This document shows positions 1 through 5,573 of a stretch of DNA of 7,904 nucleotides, one piece after another. Numbering within the stretch: position 1 is the stretch's first letter; every line of letters starts with the position of its first letter. The DNA is from a bacterium (lineage in GTDB: Bacteria; JAJVIF01; JAGGVT01), in NCBI GenBank assembly GCA_021157815.1, contig JAGGVT010000188.1, forward strand, positions 1 to 7,904. The letters run 5' to 3'. The translations under genes were made by a program, and so were the position numbers. The notes beneath the pieces are model-generated. The model was not told the DNA's origin, did no database searches, and saw only the letters and a program-made list of their open reading frames with translations.

Positions 1-188
1 GTTAGTAGGTTAGTAAGTTAGTAGGTTAGTAAGTTAGTAGGTTAGTAAGTTAGTAGGTTAGTAAGTTAGTAGGTTAGTAAGTTAGTAGGTTAGTAAGTTA
101 GTAGGTTAGTAAGTTAGTAAGTTAGTAGGTTAGTAAGTTAGTAAGTTAGTAAGTTAGTAGGTTAGTAAGTTAGTAAGTTAGTAGGTTA
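1..188 (+). repeat. Tandem array of an 8-bp unit, GTTAGTAR (23.5 copies)
   Basis: The unit GTTAGTA(G/A) repeats head to tail 23 times from base 1 to 184, plus a half unit, and is cut by the window edge. Only the last base of the unit varies. It alternates G,A strictly over the first 14 units (a 16-bp super-period), then runs A,G,A,A,A,G,A,A,G. Because 8 is not a multiple of 3 and every unit carries TAG/TAA on the top strand and TAA on the bottom strand, all six frames are closed, so the array cannot code. Seven diverged copies in the opposite orientation lie at 523-578. The function is unknown. The clean repeats suggest slippage or unequal exchange. No spacers are present, so it is not a CRISPR array. 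Confidence 0.97.
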
Positions 189-191
189 AAT

Positions 192-421
192 AATAGCAGA
201 GGGTTTAAGAGCATCTCGGGAAAGGCATGTCGATTCTTAAACATACCATTTTCCTAATAACTCTCGGGTGCCGCCCACACATCACGTCTTTTTGTGATTT
301 GTGGGTGAAATGCATAACTTCGCAACATGTCACCCATAAAGACGAGACGGCTGTATGAGCACCCGACGTTATAAAATAGGTTTGGCGCCTTTCTCGACAA
401 TCTCTTAAACCCTCTGATATT
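192..421 (+). other. Long imperfect palindrome; candidate structured RNA or palindromic mobile element
   Basis: The two halves pair as follows: 192-195 with 418-421; 197-211 with 402-416 (15 bp perfect); 216-226 with 387-397 (11 bp including one G-T); 257-261 with 368-372; 264-271 with 359-366 (8 bp perfect). The apical part holds a strong hairpin, 274-285 with 294-305 (11 pairs, one mismatch, 8-nt loop). An exclusive alternative pairs 303-308 with 330-335 and 285-291 with 338-344. The G219/T394 pair is G-U only if the + strand is transcribed; on the - strand it would be C-A, which weakly favours a + strand RNA. An 80-codon open frame on the minus strand (447 to 205, GTG start) matches nothing I recognise and is probably a by-product of the palindrome. 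The element could be a MITE-like sequence, a structured ncRNA or a replication/recombination structure; I cannot separate these. Confidence 0.75.
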
Positions 422-458
422 TTTTCCAATTTTTTAAAGAGATTCACTTTTACAGACG

Positions 459-474
459 GGGTGTTGATGCACCC
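459..474 (+). other. Small hairpin, GGGTG / CACCC
   Basis: Bases 459-463 pair with 470-474, and T464-G469 can add a G-U pair, leaving a 4-base loop. The hairpin repeats the GGGTGC/GCACCC theme found in the neighbouring palindrome (266-271 and 359-364) and at 488-493. The wobble again favours a + strand RNA. Confidence 0.45.
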
Positions 475-483
475 AACTTTCCG

Positions 484-520
484 GCAAGGGTGCCGAATCT
501 CCCGGCTGATGCTTTTTTTT
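484..520 (+). terminator. Possible rho-independent terminator, + strand
   Basis: GCCG (492-495) pairs with CGGC (503-506) and GCA (484-486) with TGC (510-512), directly followed by eight T (513-520). An alternative hairpin pairs 482-486 with 491-495 (CGGCA/TGCCG). The stem is short and interrupted, so its strength is doubtful. Its direction is wrong for purH, which arrives on the minus strand. If real, it would end a + strand transcript of the palindromic element at 192-421. Confidence 0.4.
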
Positions 521-522
521 AC

Positions 523-578
523 CTTCTAACCTGCTAACCTTCTAACCTGCTAACCTGCTAACTTACTAACTTACTAAC
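523..578 (-). repeat. Inverted, diverged copy of the 8-bp array (7 units)
   Basis: Read on the minus strand from 578, the units are GTTAGTAA twice, GTTAGCAG twice, GTTAGAAG, GTTAGCAG and GTTAGAAG, with partial units at both edges (521-522 and 579). The core GTTAG-A- is constant while positions 6 and 8 vary. The orientation is opposite to the array at 1-188, so the two arrays bracket the palindromic element as a large inverted repeat. The array starts 6 bp past the purH stop codon. Confidence 0.93.
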
Positions 579-584
579 CGTTTT

Positions 585-2141
585 CTAATGCCTGAAGTGA
601 CGATTTCCAGTAAACACCATCGCAATTCCCAACTCATCGCATTTTGTTATTACGTGCTTGTCGCGGATTGAACCGCCCGGTTGGATTATCGCTGTGATTC
701 CCGCTTGATGCGCTATCTCGACATTATCCTCAAACGGAAGGAAAGCGTCCGATGCCGCTACCGAGCCTTGCACATTATCGCCGGCTTTTTCAATTGCGAT
801 TTGGAAACTGTCGATACGGCTCATCTGTCCGGCGCCTGTTCCGATTGTCCTGTGGTCTTTCGCAATAAGAATAGCGTTGGATTTGACATGCTTCACGACT
901 CGCCATGCCAGCCATAAATCGCGGGTTTCATTCTCGGATGGTTCACGTTTTGTAACAATCTGCCACTGGTCAACCGGAGTGAAAAGTTCATCCCATTCCT
1001 GCATAAGAATTCCGCTTCGCAGCACTTTTATTTCCTTTGGCGGCAGGTCGGCATCGCGCCAACCCTTTGCGAGTTTCATTATAATGCGGCTTTTTTTCTT
1101 CGAGAGGAGTTTTAGTGCGTCCTCATCATAGTCATCCGCCATTATTATATGGAACATGACTTCCTTGATTGTCTGCGCGAGCTCGATATTCACTTTGCCA
1201 TTAATTCCGATGATACCCCCGAATGCGCTCATTTCATCGACTCCGCGAGCGTGTTTGAAAGCGTCAAGTTCGTTGTCCGCTCTCGCCGCTCCGATTGGAT
1301 TCGAGTGTTTGACAACAACAGCGAACGGATTGCCAGCCTCGAATTCACGCATGATATTCAACGCGCCGTTAGCATCAAGATAATTGCAATATCCAATCTC
1401 CGAGCCACAGAGTATTTTGGCATAATCGGGGAACAGTTGCTTTTTATCGAGGCGCCTGTATAAATTCCCGCCCTGATGCGGATTTTCACCATACTTTAAT
1501 GTTTCAACGCGCTCGAATCCCACTAGGAATTCATCATCCTCGTACGGATTATGGTTAAGCGACTGGTTGAAATAATCATAGATGCAGAAATCATACAGAG
1601 CGACTTTTCTGAAAACTTTCGCTGCGAGGTTACGCCTGGTTGTATTGCTTACTTTTCCGCCAAGCTCTGACAGTTCCTTTATTACAGGGTCATAATCGGA
1701 TGGGTCGCAAAGAACAATGACTCTGCCGTGATTTTTGGCTGCCGCGCGAACGAGTGTTGGTCCGCCGATATCAATCATCTCAATAAGTTCATCATCGGAA
1801 GCGCCTTCTTCTTTACGGGCGTCCCGGAAAGGATAGAGATTACATACGACAATATCAATGGACGGAATATGCAGCGATGCCATCTCCTCATAATGTGCCG
1901 GATTATCCTTATGGAGAATGCCAGCGTGAATTTTCGGATGAAGCGTTTTTACCCGCCCCTCGAACAGTTCAGGAAAATCCGTGTATTCGGAAACCTCCAT
2001 GGAATCAATTCCGCCTTCCTGCAGGGCTTTGTGGGTTGTTCCGGTCGCGACGATTCCAAAATCGAGCTGTTCCAGATGGCGCGCGAAATCAACAATTCCG
2101 GTTTTGTCATAAACGCTTATTAACGCAAATCTTGATGCCAT
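585..2141 (-). CDS. purH: Bifunctional AICAR transformylase / IMP cyclohydrolase
   Basis: This enzyme catalyses the last two steps of de novo purine synthesis in the cytoplasm: formyl transfer from 10-formyl-THF to AICAR, then closure of FAICAR to IMP. The 518-residue length is normal for the family. The N-terminal MGS-like cyclohydrolase domain (about 1-200) shows SVYDKTG (9-15), ATGTT (32-36), GRVKTLHPKIHAG (62-74), NLYPF (101-105) and IDIGGPTLVRAAAKN (123-137). The transformylase part shows KYGENPHQ (216-223), the catalytic Lys-His pair K278-H279 in VVKHSNPIGAA, SNAI (421-424), GAGQMSR (436-442), ASDAFLPF (463-470) and the terminal GNRHFRH. The family's frequent Cys in 'KHxNPCG' is Ile here, while K-H is kept. 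The ATG at 2139-2141 follows a strong GGAGG (2148-2152) by 6 bases. It is the second gene of an operon, 21 bp after the nucleotidyltransferase stop. No terminator is visible before the downstream repeat array. Confidence 0.97.
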   Translation of the reverse strand: MASRFALISVYDKTGIVDFARHLEQLDFGIVATGTTHKALQEGGIDSMEVSEYTDFPELFEGRVKTLHPKIHAGILHKDNPAHYEEMASLHIPSIDIVVCNLYPFRDARKEEGASDDELIEMIDIGGPTLVRAAAKNHGRVIVLCDPSDYDPVIKELSELGGKVSNTTRRNLAAKVFRKVALYDFCIYDYFNQSLNHNPYEDDEFLVGFERVETLKYGENPHQGGNLYRRLDKKQLFPDYAKILCGSEIGYCNYLDANGALNIMREFEAGNPFAVVVKHSNPIGAARADNELDAFKHARGVDEMSAFGGIIGINGKVNIELAQTIKEVMFHIIMADDYDEDALKLLSKKKSRIIMKLAKGWRDADLPPKEIKVLRSGILMQEWDELFTPVDQWQIVTKREPSENETRDLWLAWRVVKHVKSNAILIAKDHRTIGTGAGQMSRIDSFQIAIEKAGDNVQGSVAASDAFLPFEDNVEIAHQAGITAIIQPGGSIRDKHVITKCDELGIAMVFTGNRHFRH

Positions 2142-2162
2142 TACTATCCTCCGAACGGATGG

Positions 2163-3209
2163 TTATTCTCCTGAAAATACTCCTGCTGATTTAATCTTTA
2201 CACCCTCAAGCAGTTCAGTCTTGTAATGGACAATTGAGTCCTCGATCTCAACTTCGCCATGCGCGCTTGCAAAATCCATGAAAATCGCGCGACTGATTTT
2301 TGCTGGCCCGCGCAATTTTACCATGCGATTTAAAACAACATAAGGGCCAACCTCGGCGTTGCCATCCATCTGCGCTCCGGATTCGATATAAATTGGCGGT
2401 TTGATATTCGAACGCTCCAGAACATCCTCTTGGCCGGGTACGAGGTCGCGTGATGTCCATATCCCCGGCTTTACCTCAACTCCACCGACTTTCAGATTGA
2501 GCTTTGAATCCATCAAATCCCAGTGCGCCTTTAGAAATTTCTCGGGAGTTCCAATATCCAGCCAGTACTTTTCAGTTTTGAAACCGTAAAGCGGCTGGTT
2601 GTTCTCAAGCATTTTTGGATACAAGCCACGCTCGACGGAGTAATTAACTCCGGGTGGGATTTCATCGAAAACATCACGCTCATAAATATAAATTCCAGCG
2701 TTGATTGTGTTTTGCGTAGCTTCCTCACGTTTTGGTTTTTCGAGGAATTTCAGGATATGGCCATCCGGCTCTGTGAATATAACTCCATAAGGGGTGGGGT
2801 CCTCGACTGGAGTCATCGTGATTGTAATCTGCGCCTTTCTCTTTTTGTGAAAGGTGATGACGTCATTCAAATCGAGGTCGGTTAGAACATCGCCGTTGAA
2901 AATCACAATCGGGTCATCGTTCAGAAACTCCTCGCAGTTCTTGATCCCACCGCCCGTTCCGAGAGGTTCATTCTCGATTGCGTAGAAAAACTCCATGCCG
3001 TACTGGGAGCCGTCGCCGAAAATATCCTGTATTTTATCCGCCAGATAATGCAGGCTGAACGTAACGCGTGTAACGCCAATCTGCTTTAGAAGGTCGAGCT
3101 GGTATTCGAGAAACGGCCGACCCATGATTGGCAACGCCGGTTTGGGGCATGTGTCAGTAATTGGTTTGAGCCTTGTTCCGAATCCGCCAGCTAGTATTAT
3201 CGATTGCAT
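2163..3209 (-). CDS. Sugar-1-phosphate nucleotidyltransferase (mannose-1-phosphate guanylyltransferase-like)
   Basis: It should activate a sugar 1-phosphate with an NTP to give an NDP-sugar for cell-surface glycans. The 348-residue protein has an N-terminal NTP-transferase (Rossmann-like) domain with the signature LAGGFGTRLKPITDTCPKP (6-24), ENEPLGTGG (79-87), the metal-binding NGD (105-107), EKP in the middle and a TINAGIYIY stretch. From about residue 265 the chain fits short left-handed beta-helix (hexapeptide-like) repeats, as in COG1208 enzymes related to GDP-mannose pyrophosphorylase. Substrate specificity (GDP-mannose versus other NDP-sugars) cannot be read from the sequence. The ATG at 3207-3209 follows AAGGAG (3217-3222) by 7 bases, and a TATAAT box lies upstream at 3245-3250. 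It is the first gene of a two-gene unit with purH. A link through GTP supply would be speculation. Confidence 0.85.
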   Translation of the reverse strand: MQSIILAGGFGTRLKPITDTCPKPALPIMGRPFLEYQLDLLKQIGVTRVTFSLHYLADKIQDIFGDGSQYGMEFFYAIENEPLGTGGGIKNCEEFLNDDPIVIFNGDVLTDLDLNDVITFHKKRKAQITITMTPVEDPTPYGVIFTEPDGHILKFLEKPKREEATQNTINAGIYIYERDVFDEIPPGVNYSVERGLYPKMLENNQPLYGFKTEKYWLDIGTPEKFLKAHWDLMDSKLNLKVGGVEVKPGIWTSRDLVPGQEDVLERSNIKPPIYIESGAQMDGNAEVGPYVVLNRMVKLRGPAKISRAIFMDFASAHGEVEIEDSIVHYKTELLEGVKIKSAGVFSGE

Positions 3210-3244
3210 ATTAAAGCTCCTTTTTTCAATTTTGCTACCCTGGC

Positions 3245-3250
3245 ATTATA
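3245..3250 (-). promoter_or_regulatory. -10 box for the nucleotidyltransferase-purH operon
   Basis: On the minus strand the hexamer reads TATAAT, 35 bp before the ATG. The best -35 at 17-bp spacing is TTAATT (3268-3273), which is weak. The leader is short and shows no purine riboswitch. The rest of the 234-bp divergent spacer (3210-3443) is A+T-rich. For the mrp side the only hint is TATAAC at 3391-3396, without a clear -35. Confidence 0.5.
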
Positions 3251-3403
3251 GCCGATTGTAAGCAAAGAATTAATACGATTAAATTACACTTTTTAACTAG
3301 TTATCGGCTCAGTTTTAATATTGATTTATGCAAGATGGTTGCAAATTTCATCTCCGAGTGGCAAAATCAAATCGATAACATTACGCAATTTATAACATTC
3401 ATT

Positions 3404-3430
3404 CCTCGCGATGCGGGGCGTGTTGTTTTT
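3404..3430 (+). other. Hairpin plus T-rich tract just before mrp
   Basis: CCTCGC (3404-3409) pairs with GCGGGG (3413-3418) around a 3-base loop, with one T-G pair. A T-rich run (3421-3430) follows and lies directly before the mrp ribosome-binding site. It could act as a leader terminator/attenuator or an mRNA 5' stabiliser, but nothing else supports either role. Confidence 0.3.
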
Positions 3431-3443
3431 CAGGTGATTTGAT

Positions 3444-4292
3444 ATGGCAGATGAAGGAAAAAAAGAACAGGCAACGAATCTGGATTCGAAGAATCTGGAT
3501 TTAACATCCGAGGAAAGGCTCAAGGATGTAAAACGAATTATCGCTGTCGCCAGTGGTAAGGGTGGAGTAGGGAAGTCAACCATCGCTGTTAATATCGCTG
3601 CGGCTCTTGCGGCTGATAAACACAAAGTCGGAATTCTGGATGCCGATATCTACGGTCCCAGTATCCCCATGATGCTCGATATCACGGAGATGCCCAAATC
3701 CGATGGGAAGAAAATCTACCCGTCTGAAAAATACGGCATGAAAGCTGTCTCGATGGGAATGTTCGTAACCGCCGGTGAGGCGCTTATATGGCGCGGTCCC
3801 ATGATTATGAAAGCAATCCAGCAGTTTTTCGATGATGTCGAATGGAACGAACTGGACTATTTGGTCATCGACCTCCCCCCTGGAACAGGCGATGCGCAAC
3901 TATCAATGGCGCAATTGGTAAAAGTAAACGGTGCGGTGGTGGTAACTACACCGCAGGACGTTTCATTCCTCGATGTCACTCGCGCGGTTGGTATGTTCAA
4001 GCGAGTCGAGGTTCCCATTCTCGGAATCGTGGAAAACATGAGCTATTTCAAATGCCCTCATTGCGGAGAGGAAACGGAAATTTTCAAAAAGGGCAGCAAT
4101 TATATAAAAGCCGGACAGCTTGGATATCCTCTACTGGCTCAACTGCCAATAGACATGCAACTTCCGGTGTCAACCGATGTGGGCAAGCCGATTGTGCTTG
4201 AGGACCCGCCATCAGAAATAGCGACACGCCTGATTAATCTGGCGAGAAAAGTACACGGCCAATTAAACGAAATGGAAGAATCAAAAAGTTAA
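3444..4292 (+). CDS. Mrp/NBP35-family P-loop ATPase, Fe-S cluster carrier
   Basis: This family holds a 4Fe-4S cluster at a dimer interface and passes it to apoproteins in the cytosol. The 282-residue protein shows the deviant Walker A SGKGGVGKST (37-46), the LDADIYGPSIP segment (65-75), the Walker B-like DYLVIDLPPGTGD (138-150), TTPQD (168-172), ENMSYF (197-202) and the cluster-binding pair C204-P-H-C207. It begins with about 30 charged, probably flexible residues rather than the DUF59/MIP18 domain of E. coli Mrp (also called ApbC), so it is the short NBP35-like form. There is no N-terminal cysteine cluster as in eukaryotic Nbp35. The ATG at 3444 follows AGGTGA (3432-3437) by 6 bases. Downstream it converges on a tRNA pair, with a hairpin between them. 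Confidence 0.93.
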   Translation: MADEGKKEQATNLDSKNLDLTSEERLKDVKRIIAVASGKGGVGKSTIAVNIAAALAADKHKVGILDADIYGPSIPMMLDITEMPKSDGKKIYPSEKYGMKAVSMGMFVTAGEALIWRGPMIMKAIQQFFDDVEWNELDYLVIDLPPGTGDAQLSMAQLVKVNGAVVVTTPQDVSFLDVTRAVGMFKRVEVPILGIVENMSYFKCPHCGEETEIFKKGSNYIKAGQLGYPLLAQLPIDMQLPVSTDVGKPIVLEDPPSEIATRLINLARKVHGQLNEMEESKS

Positions 4293-4300
4293 TTACAATT

Positions 4301-4326
4301 ATCCCATATGCTTGTGCAAATGGGAT
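4301..4326. terminator. Hairpin between convergent mrp and tRNA units, possible bidirectional terminator
   Basis: ATCCCAT (4301-4307) pairs perfectly with ATGGGAT (4320-4326). After one A-A mismatch, TGC (4309-4311) pairs with GCA (4316-4318), leaving a 4-base loop. It starts 8 bp after the mrp stop and ends 6 bp from the tRNA-Ser 3' end, where a shared terminator is expected. Neither side has a strong U tract: the + side has none, and the - side is only A+T-rich, reaching five T after about 13 bases. Confidence 0.5.
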
Positions 4327-4332
4327 AGCCAT

Positions 4333-4424
4333 CGGAGAGGGTGGGATTCGAACCCACGAAAGACCTTTAACAGCCTTTACTCGATTTCGAGTCGAGCGCG
4401 ATCAACCATCTCTGCCACCTCTCC
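4333..4424 (-). tRNA. tRNA-Ser (anticodon CGA)
   Basis: The minus strand folds as a class II tRNA of 92 nt. The acceptor arm GGAGAGG/CCTCTCC has discriminator G. The anticodon arm CTCGA-CTCGAAA-TCGAG gives anticodon CGA, reading UCG. A long variable arm and a T arm with GTGGGTTCGAATCCCAC follow. The 3' CCA is not encoded. It lies 16 nt behind tRNA-Arg, so the two are probably one transcript. Confidence 0.95.
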
Positions 4425-4440
4425 ATCCCCGAAGTGGATT

Positions 4441-4512
4441 CAGCCCCACCCGGAATCGAACCAGGATCAATAGATTAGGAATCTACTGCACTATCCATTG
4501 TGCTATGGGGCC
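4441..4512 (-). tRNA. tRNA-Arg (anticodon CCU)
   Basis: The minus strand gives a 72-nt tRNA. The acceptor is GGCCCCA/TGGGGCT (first pair G-U) with discriminator G, followed by TA at positions 8-9. The D arm is GCAC...GTGC. The anticodon loop TTCCTAA gives CCU, which reads the rare Arg codon AGG. The T arm is CCTGG-TTCGATT-CCGGG. CCA is not encoded. The ends could be off by one base. It is the promoter-proximal gene of the tRNA pair. Confidence 0.93.
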
Positions 4513-4528
4513 ATCCCTTAAGCCAATC

Positions 4529-4557
4529 ATTATATCGAAACCGGCGCATTATGAAAA
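4529..4557 (-). promoter_or_regulatory. Promoter of the tRNA-Arg / tRNA-Ser unit
   Basis: On the minus strand, TTTTCA (4552-4557) and a perfect TATAAT (4529-4534) are separated by exactly 17 bp. The -10 ends 16 bp before the tRNA-Arg 5' end, which is the expected distance for a short 5' leader. Confidence 0.65.
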
Positions 4558-4594
4558 GCACAATAACATCCCCAAAATCCGCGATTGATTTTGA

Positions 4595-4669
4595 TGTCAT
4601 TCCGGGCTTGACCCGGAATCCATCTAATGACCGAAAAAGCATGGATTCTGAATCAAGTTCAGAATGACA
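4595..4669. repeat. Interspersed palindromic repeat: two hairpin arms in inverted orientation
   Basis: A 29-bp arm at 4595-4623 is matched by its inverted copy at 4641-4669, identical at 23 of 29 positions, with a 17-bp spacer. Each arm is itself a perfect 8-bp hairpin with a 5-base loop: ATTCCGGG/CCCGGAAT on the left and ATTCTGAA/TTCAGAAT on the right. The core TGTCATTCCGGG...CCCGGAATCCA resembles intergenic palindromes seen in many bacterial genomes. It sits in the 210-bp spacer between the tRNA unit and thyX. Whether it is a mobile relic, an mRNA stabiliser or a protein-binding site is unknown. Confidence 0.85.
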
Positions 4670-4722
4670 ATTGGATTTATGATAAAATGCCGTGGAAATT
4701 TATCAGCAATGAGGTATGAGCA

Positions 4723-5559
4723 ATGGCACATGTAATTTCAGATGACGCGGAAAAAATTCTCGATGAACAATTCGATGTACTCGATAAAGGCTTCGTCCGT
4801 CTGGTCGATTACCTCGGCGGCGACACCCGTATCGTGCAAGCGGCGCGAGTCTCGTACGGCAAAGGCACGACATCAGTCCGTCGCGACAAAATGCTGATCG
4901 AATACTTGTTGCAGCATGAGCACACATCGCCGTTCGAGCAGGTCGTTTTAACCTTCCACTGCAAAATGCCGATTTTCGTCGCAAGGCAGTGGATACGCCA
5001 TCGCACGGCGCGGGTAAACGAAATCTCCGGACGATACAGTGAAATGGCAGATGAATTCTATATCCCCGACAAAAGCGTAATCCGCCAGCAGAGCAAAAAG
5101 AACCTGCAGGGCCGTGATGATCTCACCGATGTCCCCGCTGAAATTCAAAAAAAGGTGCTCGAAATCCTCAAACGCGACCGCGAAACCGCATTCTCCGGCT
5201 ACAAGGAAATGCTCGATGATGAAATCGCTCGCGAACTCGCGCGAATCAACCTCCCCCTAAGCCTCTACACCGAATGGTACTGGCAGATTGACCTCAGCAA
5301 CCTCTTCCGCTTCCTCAAACTCCGCCTCGACTGGCATGCGCAATACGAAATCCGCTGCTACGCCAGGGTAATTGGAAACCTCACAAAAAGGGTCGCCCCC
5401 CTCGCATACTCAGCATTCGAAAACACCATACTAGGTACTCGCAAAGTAACCAAATCCCAAGCACAAAGAATAGCCAAACTGTTAAAAGAACACGATCCCG
5501 ATTTACTGGTTGAGGTGGACTGGTTGGATTTGGAGAGTCCGGAGGGGGATGTTTATTAG
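4723..5559 (+). CDS. thyX: Flavin-dependent thymidylate synthase
   Basis: ThyX makes dTMP from dUMP using methylene-THF as carbon donor and FADH2/NADPH as reductant, replacing ThyA. The family signature RHRx7S is intact (R92-H93-R94 to S102, within RQWIRHRTARVNEISGRYS). ARVSYG (41-46) and HTSPFEQ (67-73) are typical of the N-terminal half. The nucleotide/flavin-site segment NLFRFLKLRLDWHAQYEIR (193-211) is also present. The 278-residue length is at the upper end for the family, with an acidic tail. The ATG at 4723 follows GAGG (4711-4714) by 8 bases. An overlapping ATG at 4716 opens only a 9-codon frame. A TAAAAT at 4683-4688 is a weak -10 candidate. The gene is G+C-rich (40 of 60 bases at 4801-4860), in sharp contrast to the next gene, which ends 14 bp away in convergent orientation. 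Confidence 0.97.
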   Translation: MAHVISDDAEKILDEQFDVLDKGFVRLVDYLGGDTRIVQAARVSYGKGTTSVRRDKMLIEYLLQHEHTSPFEQVVLTFHCKMPIFVARQWIRHRTARVNEISGRYSEMADEFYIPDKSVIRQQSKKNLQGRDDLTDVPAEIQKKVLEILKRDRETAFSGYKEMLDDEIARELARINLPLSLYTEWYWQIDLSNLFRFLKLRLDWHAQYEIRCYARVIGNLTKRVAPLAYSAFENTILGTRKVTKSQAQRIAKLLKEHDPDLLVEVDWLDLESPEGDVY

Positions 5560-5573
5560 TAGCATTCGAATTA

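Noticed and set aside
1-188. CRISPR array or eukaryote-like telomere
   Set aside because: The unit is 8 bp with no spacers, so it is not CRISPR. It is not a TTAGGG-type run, and an inverted diverged copy lies internally next to purH, so nothing shows a chromosome end.
205-447. 80-codon minus-strand open frame inside the palindrome (GTG start)
   Set aside because: It has no recognisable domain and lies entirely across a self-complementary structure. No clear ribosome site precedes the GTG. It is more easily explained as a by-product of the palindrome.
192-520. Retron or group II intron RNA
   Set aside because: No reverse transcriptase is encoded in the window, and no domain V-like motif or retron branching context could be identified.
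1149-2194. Plus-strand open frames of 104-131 codons opposite purH
   Set aside because: They are antisense shadows of a strongly conserved purH coding frame and have no ribosome sites or domains of their own.
3210-3443. Purine riboswitch or small gene in the divergent spacer
   Set aside because: The leader of the purH operon is short and has no three-way junction, and no open frame with a ribosome site is seen apart from mrp itself.
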